From Cryptomeria japonica (Eukaryota > Streptophyta > Pinopsida > Cupressales > Cupressaceae): 62,000 bases of DNA. Positions within the stretch are counted from its first letter, which is position 1. Every line of letters begins with the position of its first letter. The stretch lies in NCBI RefSeq assembly GCF_030272615.1, contig NC_081410.1, forward strand, positions 111,479,433 to 111,541,432, given 5' to 3'. The notes under the pieces are model-generated. The model worked only from the letters and a program-made list of their open reading frames with translations. It was not told the DNA's origin and searched no databases. Positions 36,149 through 47,265 of the stretch are shown here, one piece after another. A program made the translations under genes and the position numbers.

Positions 36149-36338
36149 TCATTCCTATCATGCTTATAAAACTTATCATGTCTGTCATATTTAGCCATTA
36201 TCTTTGGGCATCTAGAATCAAAAAGTCATATCTTATTACAAGAAAACATTTCAAGGACAACTTTCCATCATACTTACCGACACCTTTAGGAAATCTCTGG
36301 GCAATCAGTGCTTGAAGCTCATCAAGCTCTCTTTCTTG
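36149..36338 (-). pseudogene. D Gag zinc knuckle, piece before G
   Basis: Minus strand: a Copia zinc knuckle with C-F...C-N-K-x-x-H-F-D-S-R-C-P readable after allowing one shifted base, then a charged Lys/Tyr/His/Asp stretch, interrupted by G at the ATCTA site. Confidence 0.65.
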
Positions 36339-36911
36339 CTATGCTATCTCTTTTCTTTCTCTTTTGTATCTGGATATCTTGCACTCCTCGGGATCATACT
36401 TCTGCTTACCAGATACCAATGTCGATGCTTTGAATGTTGTCTCAGACTTTCCATGTGATTTTCCAAATTCGCTCAGCTCAAATGCAGTAATTTTTCTAAC
36501 CAACACATCTCTTGTCACTATAGTCACACTCTGAATCTCATCAATAGCGGCAACCTTGTGTTTATAAGAAAGAGGCAAAGATCTCAACACCTTAGCAACA
36601 ATCTCATCTTCTTCAATCTTTTCATTGGCAGATCTGATACCAAGGACAAGTTTATTCACCTTAGCCATGTACGAATGTATGTTCTCATCATCTCCCATAT
36701 TCAATGTCTCATACTTCCCCTTTAAACTTTGCAACTTATCAACTTTCACTTGACTATCACCTTAATACATGATTTCAAGCTTCTCTCAGATCTCATGTGT
36801 GGTCTAAAGTTTCATAACATTTTTCATTTTAGAATCAGTAAGGGCACTAAGCAATGCTTCCTTCGCTTTGATATTATATTCATCTTCCTTAACCTCATCA
36901 GGAGTGGATGG
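36339..36911 (-). pseudogene. D Gag core
   Basis: Minus strand. Copia Gag (UBN2-like): VKVDKLQSLKGKYETLNMGD then the MAKVNKLVLGIRS and EDEIVAKVLRSLP segments in 36749-36339. Upstream to 36907 the frame continues with stops, two of them at expected Trp or Gln positions, as KEALLSALTDSKMKNVMKL. F interrupts it. Confidence 0.8.
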
Positions 36912-37883
36912 TGAAGAGGGGGAAAAGACGAAGAAGGAATAAAGGAGGTTAGAATGCAAATAAATCAAACAAGATACAAATGCAAATAACCAAATTTATA
37001 CCTTATCTTTCACCTCTCCCTCAGATTGAGCTTGATGAAGTGAAGGTGCCCCTTTTGATGCTCCACTTGATTTTCTCCTTGCTTGATGTGGATGTGGATT
37101 TCTCTCATTTGCTAAAAAAGATTAGGATTTCATAGGATTTGGGTTGATGGATTATTGATGGATGAGGATTGAGGATAAGATTTGGATGAAGTATTATGGG
37201 GAGATTATGATGGCATGATAGGAGGAAGATAGAAGAGGATGAGAGGAGAAATTAGCAGCATGATGATAGAAAAAATGGAAGACTCATTTGTGAGGAAAAG
37301 AGGCCACAATTTATAGATTGGAGGAGGCCAATGGAGGGAAAAGATTGACTTGATCATGAAGGGCTAAGATTGATTCAAGATATTGGACATGGATCAAGGA
37401 TGCATTGGAGAAATAAAAAGGAATATGAAATTCCTTAGAAAAAGGGGGGAAATAGATTTGAATTTCAAAATGAGGATGCATAGGGGGATTCAAAGAAATT
37501 TGAATTTCTTTGAGAGGTTCAAGATTGATGTGACATGAGTGGGGGAATTTAAAATTGGAGAATAATGATAAGTGGGATTATGAGAGATTCTAGAAGAATT
37601 AATTAGGTTGAGTGGGGATTAGGAAAAAGTGATTTGTAGGAATCACATGACTAGATTAATTAATTAAAATTAATTAACTGAGTGGGTTTAGAGGAAATAA
37701 TTATTGGAGGGACTTTAGAAGAATAGGGGAATAAATAATTTATATTGGACAATAGTGACATGATTAATTAAATTAGATTTAGTTAACACCGAGAGGAATA
37801 AGGATAACTTAATTAAATCAATTAATTATGTTGATAGGCTTAAATTGATTAAATATTGATTTAATTAATTTCAAGTGTCTACA
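36912..37883 (-). mobile_element. Element F: solo LTR in D gag
   Basis: 972 bp with TSD GATGG on both sides (36907-36911 and 37884-37888). On the minus strand it starts TGTAGACACTTG and ends CCCTCTTCA, so TG...CA. No primer site or coding frame; a TATAAAT (minus) lies at 37309-37315. This is what remains when the two LTRs of an element recombine. No full copy of the family is in the window. Confidence 0.8.
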
Positions 37884-38060
37884 GATGGTCCATTCTAAGG
37901 AACAACATAGGCATTCTTAGTAATCTCCTAGTAATCCTCTCCAAGACATTTCAAACGTATCTCCGTCTGCCTCTTCCATACAGTATAGTTGCTTCCATCA
38001 AACCTCAGACTGTCCTTCTTAAAAAGAATACCTTGAGTTATGATCCTAGATCTCCTCAAG
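37884..38060 (-). pseudogene. D Gag N-terminus
   Basis: Minus strand: GILFKKDSLRFDGSNYTVWK and then KRQTEIRLKCLGEDY, the start of Copia Gag. After removing F it joins 36911 in frame with loss of one target duplication. Confidence 0.78.
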
Positions 38061-38085
38061 TGATTAAGCTTCTATTGGAGGATCT

Positions 38086-38098
38086 GGCTCTGATACCA
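38086..38098 (-). promoter_or_regulatory. Primer-binding site of D (tRNA-Met)
   Basis: On the minus strand TGGTATCAGAGCC, two bases after the 5' LTR: initiator tRNA-Met site. Confidence 0.92.
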
Positions 38099-38100
38099 AT

Positions 38101-39378
38101 TGTTAGCAACAATCAAGAAGGAAGACTAAGAGGGGGGGGAGATGAATAAGTCTTCACTGGATCTCATCAAATCAAACTTCAAAACATAAACTGATAGACT
38201 GCAACAATAACAGATAAGCAAATAAACACCACAACATACAACACCAAGATTTTTTACGTGGAAAACTCGGTTAAAGGAAAAACCACAGTGGTAACCTACC
38301 CAATGTAAGATGATACTCTGTAGTAGTATGTGAAAATATTACAATGGGGAATGAACATGCATTTAGGCACACTGCCTATAGCTCACTACTCAAAAGATAT
38401 TTACCTAGAAGGCTACAACCCTTTAGGAAGTCTTACTAGCTTACAATATGATTAAGATTACAATCCAAAAGGAATGAACTGCAATGATAGCATCTACAAA
38501 TGCCTGATGACAATTCCAGTTAAGCACAATTGTCTACTCTGCAACACCAATCTCACCTCAACACTTCACCGAATGATAACTCTCTTGTTCACACAACCAC
38601 CTCTCTCTGATGATGTAGGCATAATACCGACACCTAAATTACATAAGTATCTCACCTATACATACAAATCATCAACCTTGATAACAAGGTCGGCTAAACC
38701 CTCAACTCTCAACTTACAATTACAAAAATTACATCACATGATACAAAGATCGACCACCGGACCAATATTATGATTTATATTACATAGCATGGACCTAATT
38801 CAAATTTCCAAATGATCACATCCACTGGAAATCCCTCTAAGACCAACCGTAACACACTTCAACACCAGAAATTCTGCATAACACAAAAATCATCACCGAT
38901 TCATAGAAGTCACCAAAAACTCACACAACGTTCAATACAGATCACCAAAATAAATAGGACATGACTAGGAAACACTAGAAAGCACGTTAGAATCATCTGA
39001 AATAGTTGCACCAACACCTCTTTTCAAATATTCATCGGTCAACGTCTCAAAACTCAAGAACACAACCAATCAAAAATTGTCATGAAGAAAGATAACTTGC
39101 AGAGTACCAAATCACAAACCATCTAAAATGAAGATATACAAGATTATCCCAAACAATAATCCAAAGTATTAGCACATTATCTGATCACACCAGAATATAC
39201 CAGAGGAAATACTGGATTCTACAAAACAGTGATTAGCAAAACCAAACTACAAAACCGGATCAAAAACTCTTCCCAAACTCAACGGAATAAACCATAGGAA
39301 TATATTGACATCAATGACAACAACATATCCTAACAAAAAAAATAGCCAAATCCAACAATCTCCCCCAACAATCTAACA
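38101..39378 (-). repeat. 5' LTR of D
   Basis: 1,278 bp, on the minus strand from TGTTAGATTGTTGGGGGAG to GTTGCTAACA. Uninterrupted counterpart of the split 3' LTR. TSD ATTGA follows at 39379-39383. Confidence 0.93.
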
Positions 39379-39383
39379 ATTGA

Positions 39384-39514
39384 TGATAAAAATTCTACTT
39401 TTGGCTTTATTTTTTATCTTGGTTCTAACCCCATTGCATGGTCTTGCAAGAAATAGTTTGTTATTACATTATCTTCTATTAAGGTTGAGTTTTGAGAGAA
39501 ACTGTCCTTACTAA
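39384..39514 (+). pseudogene. Cop1 RNase H, second piece
   Basis: Between D and B. Reads DDKNSTFGFIFYLGSNPIAW and then SCKK, standard Copia RNase H continuing DWVGDID at 10090. A TAG stands at an expected Gln. Ends with the B target duplication ACTAA. Confidence 0.88.
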
Positions 39515-40701
39515 TGTATTGTCATAAAATTGTGACCCTAGAAATTTTTGACTGCATTAGGGTCCTCACACATGCGAAATTGAATCCCCTAGCCTGATCG
39601 GAGACCAGAGACTGCTCAACCCTCAGAATATGCTTCTCCCTTGGCCTCTGCACCACCCTGTCTGCACTCTGCCATAGATAAAGTGGCAGGAAAAGGGTGT
39701 GGTGCCCCTGTCCCTACTCTATTTTGGGGCAGGACCCTTTCCTGAGCTTGCATTGTAGGTTGTGTAGTGAGCGGGAAAACTTCCCTGATGTTGGCCTATG
39801 ATGAAAATCAGTTTCATTAACCCTATTTTCATGTATTTAAGTTGTATTTGCCCTCTCATTTGGGTAAGTTGGATAAGTTGGATAAGTTCAATAAGTTGAA
39901 AATTTGTGATCAAGCGTTCAAGAGTATTCAAGTATTCTTTTCCAGTATTGAGCATTCTCAAGTCTCCCATCAAGGCTAGGTGTTGCATTCTAGTCAAGGA
40001 TTCAACCATTGAAGGGGAGATTGATTCCAACATTCAATTCCACACAAGCATTTCTATCACAACCTCCCTTGAGGTGATTTAAATTTTATTCTTTCATTTA
40101 CATTTACTTGCAAGTACTTTCTTTCATTACTTGGTTGATTCCAAAACTGGGGTTTGACCTGAAGGCAAACCCTCAATCCCAACCCCTTTTCCTCTCTTTT
40201 TTGTGTGTAGGTTGCAGGTGCGTAGTTGTACTTTTGGATTTGGACTCCATTTGTAGAGGCAGAAAAACCCTTTTCGTTTCACGAATTTTTTGGAGGACCA
40301 TGTACATTCCCACCATGGTCTGGGCAACTTTTCCTCAAATTCATAGGGTGGCTTCGTCTCGACATATTACTACTAGATCCAGGTACACAACTTCATCCCA
40401 CGCTTATATCTCAAGTTATAATCAATTCTTTGTCACTTTTGCACTTAGTCTCTATACATAATGCAATCAATTCATTTCCATTTCAAATAGGAAGAGGAGA
40501 TTAACTTATCATTCCCATTTCATTCAGAATTCTATCTTCTTCTTTAGAGGTTGAATCTAGTGATTTTTTCTCTCCTCTTCCAATGTAATGCGTGAAAAGT
40601 GTTTGAAGGAAAATCCATAGTGAAACTCTCATCTCTCCTTGGAGGGAAAGGGTAGTTTTCCTCTTGATCTCTCATTCACACATTTTTCACCCACCATTAC
40701 A
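39515..40701 (+). repeat. 5' LTR of B
   Basis: TGTATTGTCATAAAATT to CACCATTACA. The start TGTA...TACA also fits the A LTR and B 3' LTR. Confidence 0.92.
40295..40321 (+). repeat. Hairpin repeat in B 5' LTR
   Basis: GGACCATG and CATGGTCT around an 11-nt loop. Against the 3' LTR copy both arms changed by one base and still pair. Confidence 0.75.
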
Positions 40702-40704
40702 TTT

Positions 40705-40720
40705 TGGTGAACCCGATGTC
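40705..40720 (+). promoter_or_regulatory. Primer-binding site of B
   Basis: TGGTGAACCCGATGTC, three bases after the LTR; same site as in A with one base different. tRNA not assigned. Confidence 0.7.
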
Positions 40721-41831
40721 TTGCATGCTTTCCTTTGAACAAAATTGCATATTTTGCATTTGCAAGTTTAAATTTTCTACAAACTTACTAGTTAAATTAT
40801 TAAAAACCCTAGTTTTTAAAATTAAAATTGAACTTGTGATTTGAAAAAACTGCTTGTGGTTATCTTAGATCTGAAAAATTGCTTTGTTTGTCAAATTCAA
40901 TTTGCTCATTGTCTTGTTCAATTTGCAAATCAAATCTACAAAATTAAGTAGTTACTTGTTAAAACCCTAATTTTTAAAATTCATCTTGAACGTGCAAAAA
41001 TTGGATTTTCATTTAATTTTCAGATTTCTAATTGTTCTTGGACTTGTTTTCATTCCTACAAATCAAATTTTCAATTTCCCTCCTTTTTCTCAAAATTCAA
41101 ATTTCAAAATTAAGTGGTTAGGTCATTAAACCCTAATTTTAAAATTTAGTTAGATTTTGTGCAAATTTCAGTCAATTTCATTCAAATTCAAGTTTCTAAA
41201 CATTTTACAAGGTGTCCCTATCCATTAGGTTTGACCTTTTTCAAATTTGCAATTCAATTCCTCTTTTTCTTCAAAACCCTAATAGGGTCCTATTTTTACA
41301 TTTGAACCTTAATTCCGCCTATCTAGAAATCGTAAAATTCATCGATTTTTTGGGGTTAGCTTTGAAATCATCGTAATATTCATCCCTGAAAATTTTGAAA
41401 AAAGTTGGTCGGACAATGTGCATTCTCACCATGGTCTTCGGTTTTTTTCTCAAAATTTCGAGAGACTGTTATGACTATATTTAATAGCCTAAATCTAGAA
41501 GATTGGTTGATTTTGTCGATTTTTGTTCCCTCTAGAATCGGAAATACCTCCAAAATTCAACTTCTAAAATTTCAAGAATTTTTTTAAAATTAAGAGGTTA
41601 ATTATAGCTTGCCCTAATTGTAAAAATTCTGATTTTAAAATTAAGTGATATCCCCTTGGCCCTAATTTTAAAATTCCAATTTCCTTTCATTTTTGGAAAT
41701 TGTTGGAAATTGTGTCATCCTCTTCTTCCAACAAAGTTCAAATTGTTTAATCAGTATTTTCTTACATTTTACATTAATCAATTTTGTAAGCTTTGTTCCA
41801 AAATTGAAAATTCAAATTTTCCCTCTAGTGC
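40721..41831 (+). other. B leader, no gene
   Basis: AT-rich with repeated phrases such as AAAACCCTAATTTTTAAAATT. Contains a hairpin at 41411-41437 related to the LTR one. Confidence 0.6.
41411..41437 (+). repeat. Hairpin repeat in B leader
   Basis: Arms 41411-41418 and 41430-41437 with an 11-nt loop and one mismatch; same relation to the LTR copy as in A. Confidence 0.65.
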
Positions 41832-43379
41832 ATGAGTTTTACCACTATTAGTCCTACCTATACTATCCCTATTAGACGAAGCATTATAATTAAGGCCTCC
41901 CAAGGTTTAATTACCGAGGAGATGGAGCCTAATTTGGGTGACTTATTTAATGAGGATCATGCTAATTATGTGCCTATTCACCCCATTGATGAATCCCATG
42001 ATGAATATGAAGCTTTAAATAGAGTCTCTATAGATCAACTTTCCACATTGGACAATCAATTCGATAACTTTCAACAATGGATGTCCCAAGAATACCCTAT
42101 TAGTGAAGCTCTTCCATTAATTGAAGGCCTTAAGTGCATGATTCAAAGTGATAAGAATGGAATTGATATATTGTGTGGCATTGCACATATTGTTGATTCT
42201 AATGTCACACCTATCAAGAGTTGTGTCGAAACCCTAGGTTATTCACAACCTTCAACACAAGTCAATCCTTCAATTCCTTTGACTACGCTTAAGACTAGTA
42301 TTCCTACTTTTACCTCCAACATCATGGTTACATCAACTCAAAATTTTATTCCTATAACCATTGGTCATGGGGGCAATCCCTCTTCTTCATTTAAATCTTT
42401 ACCTATGTCTTCCATAAGTATTCATATTATTCCTCAACCAATCAATGTGACACAAGGGGGCAATTCCTTCAAAAACTTTGTTCCTCCTTTAAGTGTCCCT
42501 TTTCCTACCCAATCATCACCTATGCCTACTTATCATAATGTCCCACCACCTTATTCTCAATCCATGCCTTCCTTCAATAACATCACACCACCTTCTCAAT
42601 CAACTAAGTCTAACATCAATTTTTTTATTCAAGCGACAATTAATAATCTTTCTCAAACCGTTTCTTCCTTACAACAACAAATTGCTTCTATGAGTCAATT
42701 CAAGTTTAGTGTGCCCACCTTTTATGTTGCGAGCCCACTTTCTCTTGATATTGTTGAAGTTGTGCCACCTAAACATGTTGAGATCCCTCAATTAGAACTC
42801 TATAATGGAAAAGGCGATCATCTTATGCATGTCAAAACATTTCAAACCTTGTCTACCGATTTTGCTTATGATCAAAGATTGCTTGCAAAATTGTTTACAA
42901 GAACACTAAGAGATAAGGCTTTACAATGGTATTGCTCTTTGCCTTCTTATTCTATCACTTCCTTTTAACAACTGGCAAATGCTTTCATCCAACAATTTCA
43001 AAACAACATTGGTCCTAAAATCACTTTGACTGATTCAATGCATTATAAACAAGGTGTTAAAGAAAAAGTGATTGATTTCATTGGTAGATATAAGCATTTG
43101 TATGCTCAAATTTATTTTCATGTACTTGGTAATTATATTCAAAGAATTTTTTATTTCTAATTTGCAAAAAGATATCAGGGAAAAGTTGTTTTTGTCTAAG
43201 TTTACTTCATTTCTGCAATTGTGCGCAACACTCCACAATTATCAACTGTTTGTGAGTCAAATGGAGCAATCTACTCCTATGGCTCCAGGTGATAAGGGAA
43301 GAGTGTTCAACAACTATTTACAAATTTCAAACCAACAAAAAGCGTCATCAAGTTCAATGATGCAATCAACAACAACAAT
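41832..43379 (+). pseudogene. B Gag, N-terminal part
   Basis: ATG at 41832 opens 378 codons: an acidic N-terminus (MEPNLGDLFNEDHANYVPIH), Gln/Ser/Pro-rich middle, then the Gag core (PKHVEIPQLELYNGKGDHLM, TRTLRDKALQWYCSLPS). A TAA at 42966 is followed by more Gag in the same frame (QLANAFIQQFQNNIGPKITL) up to about 43158. A shift then moves it to 43072-43383, and the original frame returns at 43380. One stop and two shifts thus break an otherwise complete Gag. Confidence 0.82.
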
Positions 43380-44822
43380 GTGAATGCTACAACAGGTGTG
43401 CCTTCTATTTCTAAAGTTTTCCAAAGAGAAAGACAGTTTACTTCTTTGAATGAATCTTTACATAGTATTATGTGTCAATTGTTGCAAATAAATGTTATCA
43501 AACTTCCTCCTATAAAACTAGTTGATCCTTCTAAACTTGCATCCCCTTATTTTGATAACAATTCATTTTTCCAATTTCATCATCAGCCTGGTCATGATAT
43601 TGAGAAATGTTTTGCATTGAAAAATAAGATTCAAGATTTGATTGATAATAATACTATATATGTGGGAGGTGTGAATGATAAAGGAAATAAATCAATGGCT
43701 CCTCCTAATCAAAATCTTAATATTTTCACTGATCCCTTGCCTTCTCATACCTCTAACGTTATTGAGATTGTGCCTAATTCTTTCTCTTCTGAGGAATTCA
43801 CCTCTATGGCTTCGAACTTGGTAAATATGGTAGAAAAACAACATACGCATAAGGATCCTTGTATTGCATTTGACCCTAGTGAGACCATTAGAGTTCCTGA
43901 TGGCCCTTTATACATAGTTGTGAAGGTTAAGGATATACCTTGTCGTGGTGCCCTTATTGATCCCTCTTGCATGGTTAATGTCATCACTAACGAGTATCTT
44001 TTCACTTTACGATTGCATAAACCAATATATGATGCCTCTAATGTGGTTGTGAAGTTATTTGATGGCTTCTCTTGTCCTACCATTGGCTCTATCACCCTTC
44101 ATGTTGAAGTTCATACTAAATCCATGGATGTTGACTTTGTTATCATACCCTCTTTTGAGCAATTCCGTGTGAATTTGGGCTATCCTTGGCTATCTTTCAT
44201 GAAGGCTATTGCTTCTCCAATCCACAAGTGTCTGAAATTTCCTCACAATGGACAAATCATAACCGTGAACCATAGCTTATTTCGTCCATCCAAAAGAAGC
44301 CCCGGTGTTCCTATTTATTTCTTTTGGCCTAAACAATTTCAATCTCTTTCATCAAGGAGCAATGCTCTTTTTCAATCTTATCAAAAATGGAAGAAACATA
44401 TGATCTTATCCTTAAGTCAACCTAGATCCCCAACACTTGATATTCCTACTATTCTTCAAGATGAGGGTCTTCCCCTCACGGATAGAACTAACCTTTCTCC
44501 TAAGGAAGATCATCAACCTATTCCTATGGATGTGAATATACCTTCTCCTAAGAAGAACAACAATATTCTTCCTAAGGTTAGACCTGTACCTCCTCATGAT
44601 GGACCCAATCTCCTTCCTACACCTAATATTCCTCTTTTGTATAGCGCAATTCCACCTCCTTCCTCTTATCAAGAGAAGAGGTTTGCTTCTCCTCTTGTTC
44701 AACCTAAAATACCTCAACCTCAACCTTCAACTATCAAGGAGAGAAACATTCCTACCTTTTCAAGTGTTCATCCTCCTTCTCAGCCTTCCACTAAGACTCG
44801 ACGGAATCGTTGTGCTAGATAA
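43380..44822 (+). CDS. B Gag end and protease, open for 480 codons
   Basis: Same frame as the Gag start. The beginning holds a knuckle remnant (F-Q-F-H-H-Q-P-G-H-D-I-E-K-C), first Cys lost. The protease follows at about codon 175: VVKVKDIPCRGALIDPSCMV, where the usual D-S/T-G is D-P-S; later LGYPWLSFMKAI is the typical retropepsin end. Element A also reads D-P-S, so this is a family trait rather than a new mutation. The last 170 residues are Pro-rich. It ends before any reverse transcriptase. Whether it cleaves is doubtful. Confidence 0.8.
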   Translation: MNATTGVPSISKVFQRERQFTSLNESLHSIMCQLLQINVIKLPPIKLVDPSKLASPYFDNNSFFQFHHQPGHDIEKCFALKNKIQDLIDNNTIYVGGVNDKGNKSMAPPNQNLNIFTDPLPSHTSNVIEIVPNSFSSEEFTSMASNLVNMVEKQHTHKDPCIAFDPSETIRVPDGPLYIVVKVKDIPCRGALIDPSCMVNVITNEYLFTLRLHKPIYDASNVVVKLFDGFSCPTIGSITLHVEVHTKSMDVDFVIIPSFEQFRVNLGYPWLSFMKAIASPIHKCLKFPHNGQIITVNHSLFRPSKRSPGVPIYFFWPKQFQSLSSRSNALFQSYQKWKKHMILSLSQPRSPTLDIPTILQDEGLPLTDRTNLSPKEDHQPIPMDVNIPSPKKNNNILPKVRPVPPHDGPNLLPTPNIPLLYSAIPPPSSYQEKRFASPLVQPKIPQPQPSTIKERNIPTFSSVHPPSQPSTKTRRNRCAR

Positions 44823-46043
44823 CACCGACAAAGACGTCATGTTCGAGCTTGTAAAGCTATCCCTTAAAATACTCAATCTCCTCAGACTCTGAAAGTTGAC
44901 ATGATTCCCTTTTCTCCCAAGCAAGATGTTCAACCTACATCTCCAAATCATAAGTTGCACAAAACATGTGATGGTTTTACTCCTATTCATGTTCTTGCTC
45001 CTCTTTCTCTAAGATTTGATGAAGACATGGGTGAAAATTTTATTGATGATGGCAATACAACTCCTAATGTTTCTGATAGTGAGTATGAATATGTTGATGT
45101 GGACAAGCATTTATCAACTAAATTCTCACAAACCCTAATCCTAGCTCCTAGAATCAAATAAAGTGACTTACAACATGAGCATAGTCCTTGTTTGGATCTT
45201 GTGATAGCTCCATTTATCGTGCTTAATGTCGCTCCTCTGGCGTGTTGCTTGCCTTCCCAAAATAGTGATCAGCAAGATCAGGAGGCGGATGTCATGCTAG
45301 ATTAGCAATATTAGCATTGTAGATCTTCTCTCTCTCTCTTTTCTTGCTCTTTTGTGACCATTCTTCTATGTGTATCCATGTTCTTCTCTTGTTCCCTTAA
45401 TGTCTACTTGGGGATGATGAAAAGTATTGAGATATTTTCTTGGTCTCTTTCATGTTGACTCAAAAGACATCCTCTCTTCCCTTTCTTCTAAGGTAGTGTC
45501 CTTCTTTAGGGAATGATGATTATTATATGCACATATACATACATGATATACATGAGTTATCATATAACATATTGACCCCGAGGAAAGCAAAAATACCTCG
45601 TGTTTTGTGTTCATTACCCTTGGGTTTATTCCTCAATTGGTGGCTAAGTCCTCGCGATAACATTCTTCCTCTCTTCTCTCTCTCTTGGGTGCATCCTGCC
45701 TTAAAGCAATCACTCCCGATAAGGCGTGCGCAATCGCTTTAACGTGGGGTCATAAACTCCACTCATATTTTTATTCTTGATACTTAGAATTACTTAGTGA
45801 ACTTTGTTTTTATTTGTAATCTTTGGTATCCTTGCTTTCATGACTCATAATGAGGGGAACTTTGCTACTTGCAGTCATGGTTATCCCCTTCTAGATCTTC
45901 CCTTTTACTTTGTCAATCGAAGTTGTAAGATCCTAAGTCCACTGGGGGCTTGGTGCATCTTGCCTCCTTGACGTGGTAAAAGTCTTTCAATCTTGTTTCC
46001 TTGTACTTTACCAACAGTATTGGCGTACGTTCATACTCCCGCT
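44823..46043 (+). other. B 3' region without pol
   Basis: Short frames only (44901-45161 acidic; others trivial). I searched for the reverse transcriptase and integrase motifs seen in C and E and found none. A CT-rich run lies at about 45322-45345. Confidence 0.6.
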
Positions 46044-46058
46044 AAAGTGGGGGCTAAA
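46044..46058 (+). promoter_or_regulatory. Polypurine tract of B
   Basis: AAAGTGGGGGCTAAA just before the 3' LTR. Confidence 0.75.
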
Positions 46059-47244
46059 TGTAGTGTCATAAAATTATGACCCTAGCAATTTTCGACCGCA
46101 TTAGCATCCTCATGCATGTGAAATCGAATCCCCTAGCCTGATCGGAGACCGGAGACTGCTCAACCCTCAAAATCTGCTTCTCCCTTGGCCTCTGCACCAC
46201 ACTGTCTGCACTCTTCCCTACATAAAGGGGTAGGACACGGGCATGGTGCCCCTGTCCCTGCCCTATTTTGGGGTAGGACCCTTTCCTAAGCTTGTATTGT
46301 AGGTTGTGCAGTGAGCAGGAAAACTTCCCCGATGTCGGCTTGTGATGAAAATTGGTTTCATTAACCCTAATTGACATGTATTGAAGTTGCATTTTCCCTC
46401 TCATTTGGGTAAGTTGGATAAGTTCAATAAGGTAAAAATTTGTGATCAAGCGTTCAAGAGCATTCAAGCATTCTTTTCTATTATTGAGCATTCTCAAGTC
46501 TCCCTTCAAGGCTAGGTGTTGCATTCAAGTCAAGGATTCAACCATTGAAGGGGAGATTGATTCTAACATTCAATTCCACATAAGCATTTCTATCAACATT
46601 GCTATCACAACATCCCTTGAGGTGATTTACATTTCAGTCTTTCATGTACATTTACTTGCAAGTACTTTCTTTCATTACTTGGTTAATTCCAAAACTGGGG
46701 TTTGACCTAAAGGCAAACCCTCAATCCCAACCCCTTTTCCTCTCTTTTCTGTGTGTAGGTTGCAGGTACACAACTATACTTTCAGATTTGGACTCCATTT
46801 GCAGAGGCAAAAAACCCTTTTCATTTCACAAATTTTTTGGAGGACCGTGTACATTCCCGCCACGGTCTAGGCAACTTTTCCTCAAATTCGCAGGGCAACT
46901 TTGTCTCGACATATTACTGCCAGATCCAAGTGCACAGCTTCATCCCACGCTTCGATCTCAAGTTATAATCAGTTCTTTGTCACTTTTGCAGTCTCTATAC
47001 ATAATGTAATCAATTCATTTCCATTTCAAATAGGAAGAGGGGATTAACTTATTATTCCCATTTCATTCAAAATTCTATCTTCTTCTTTGGAGGTTGAATC
47101 TAGTGAATTTTCATCTCCTCTTCCAATGTAATACGTTAAAAGTGTTTGAAGAGAAATCTGTAGTGAAACTCTCATCTCTCCTTGGAGGGAAAGGGTGTTT
47201 TTCCTCTTGATCTCTCATTCACACATTTTTCACCCACCATTACA
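46059..47244 (+). repeat. 3' LTR of B
   Basis: TGTAGTGTCATAAAATT to CACCATTACA, 1,186 bp, followed by a 16-bp extension before the target duplication. Confidence 0.92.
46842..46868 (+). repeat. Hairpin repeat in B 3' LTR
   Basis: GGACCGTG and CACGGTCT with an 11-nt loop; like the A LTR copy in its arms. Confidence 0.75.
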
Positions 47245-47260
47245 TTTTGGTGACATTACA
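47245..47260 (+). other. 16-bp extension at the right end of B
   Basis: TTTTGGTGACATTACA lies between the LTR end and the duplication ACTAA. Its first nine bases equal those after the 5' LTR (start of the primer site), and its last seven repeat the LTR end CATTACA. Confidence 0.7.
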
Positions 47261-47265
47261 ACTAA

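Larger units (their letters stand above)
10092..39378 (-). mobile_element. Element D: Copia element in Cop1 RNase H
   Basis: D has TG...CA ends and the 5-bp duplication ATTGA (10087-10091 and 39379-39383). It reads on the minus strand: 5' LTR 39378-38101, tRNA-Met primer site, gag, protease, integrase, reverse transcriptase, RNase H, polypurine tract, then 3' LTR. The 3' LTR is split by E, the gag by F, and the gag zinc region by G. Without these, D is about 7.2 kb. The order integrase then reverse transcriptase marks it as Copia. Integrase D-D-E and the F-V-D-D of reverse transcriptase are still readable, but stops and frameshifts break the frame. Confidence 0.92.
39515..47260 (+). mobile_element. 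Element B: Gag-protease-only LTR retrotransposon
   Basis: Complete insertion in Cop1 RNase H with TSD ACTAA (39510-39514 and 47261-47265). LTRs of 1,187 and 1,186 bp, primer site, 1.1-kb leader, gag-protease, 1.2 kb with no coding domain, polypurine tract. No reverse transcriptase, RNase H or integrase, so it is non-autonomous, of the type called TR-GAG in plants. Element A is a second copy. The right end carries a 16-bp extension past the normal LTR end. Confidence 0.9.

Noticed and set aside
40121-40461. 117-codon frame in B 5' LTR
   Set aside because: The matching stretch of the 3' LTR (46644-47009) is also open, but both are LTR sequence with the hairpin inside; no protein family seen.
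45322-45345. CT-rich run as a microsatellite feature
   Set aside because: Too short and imperfect to list alone.
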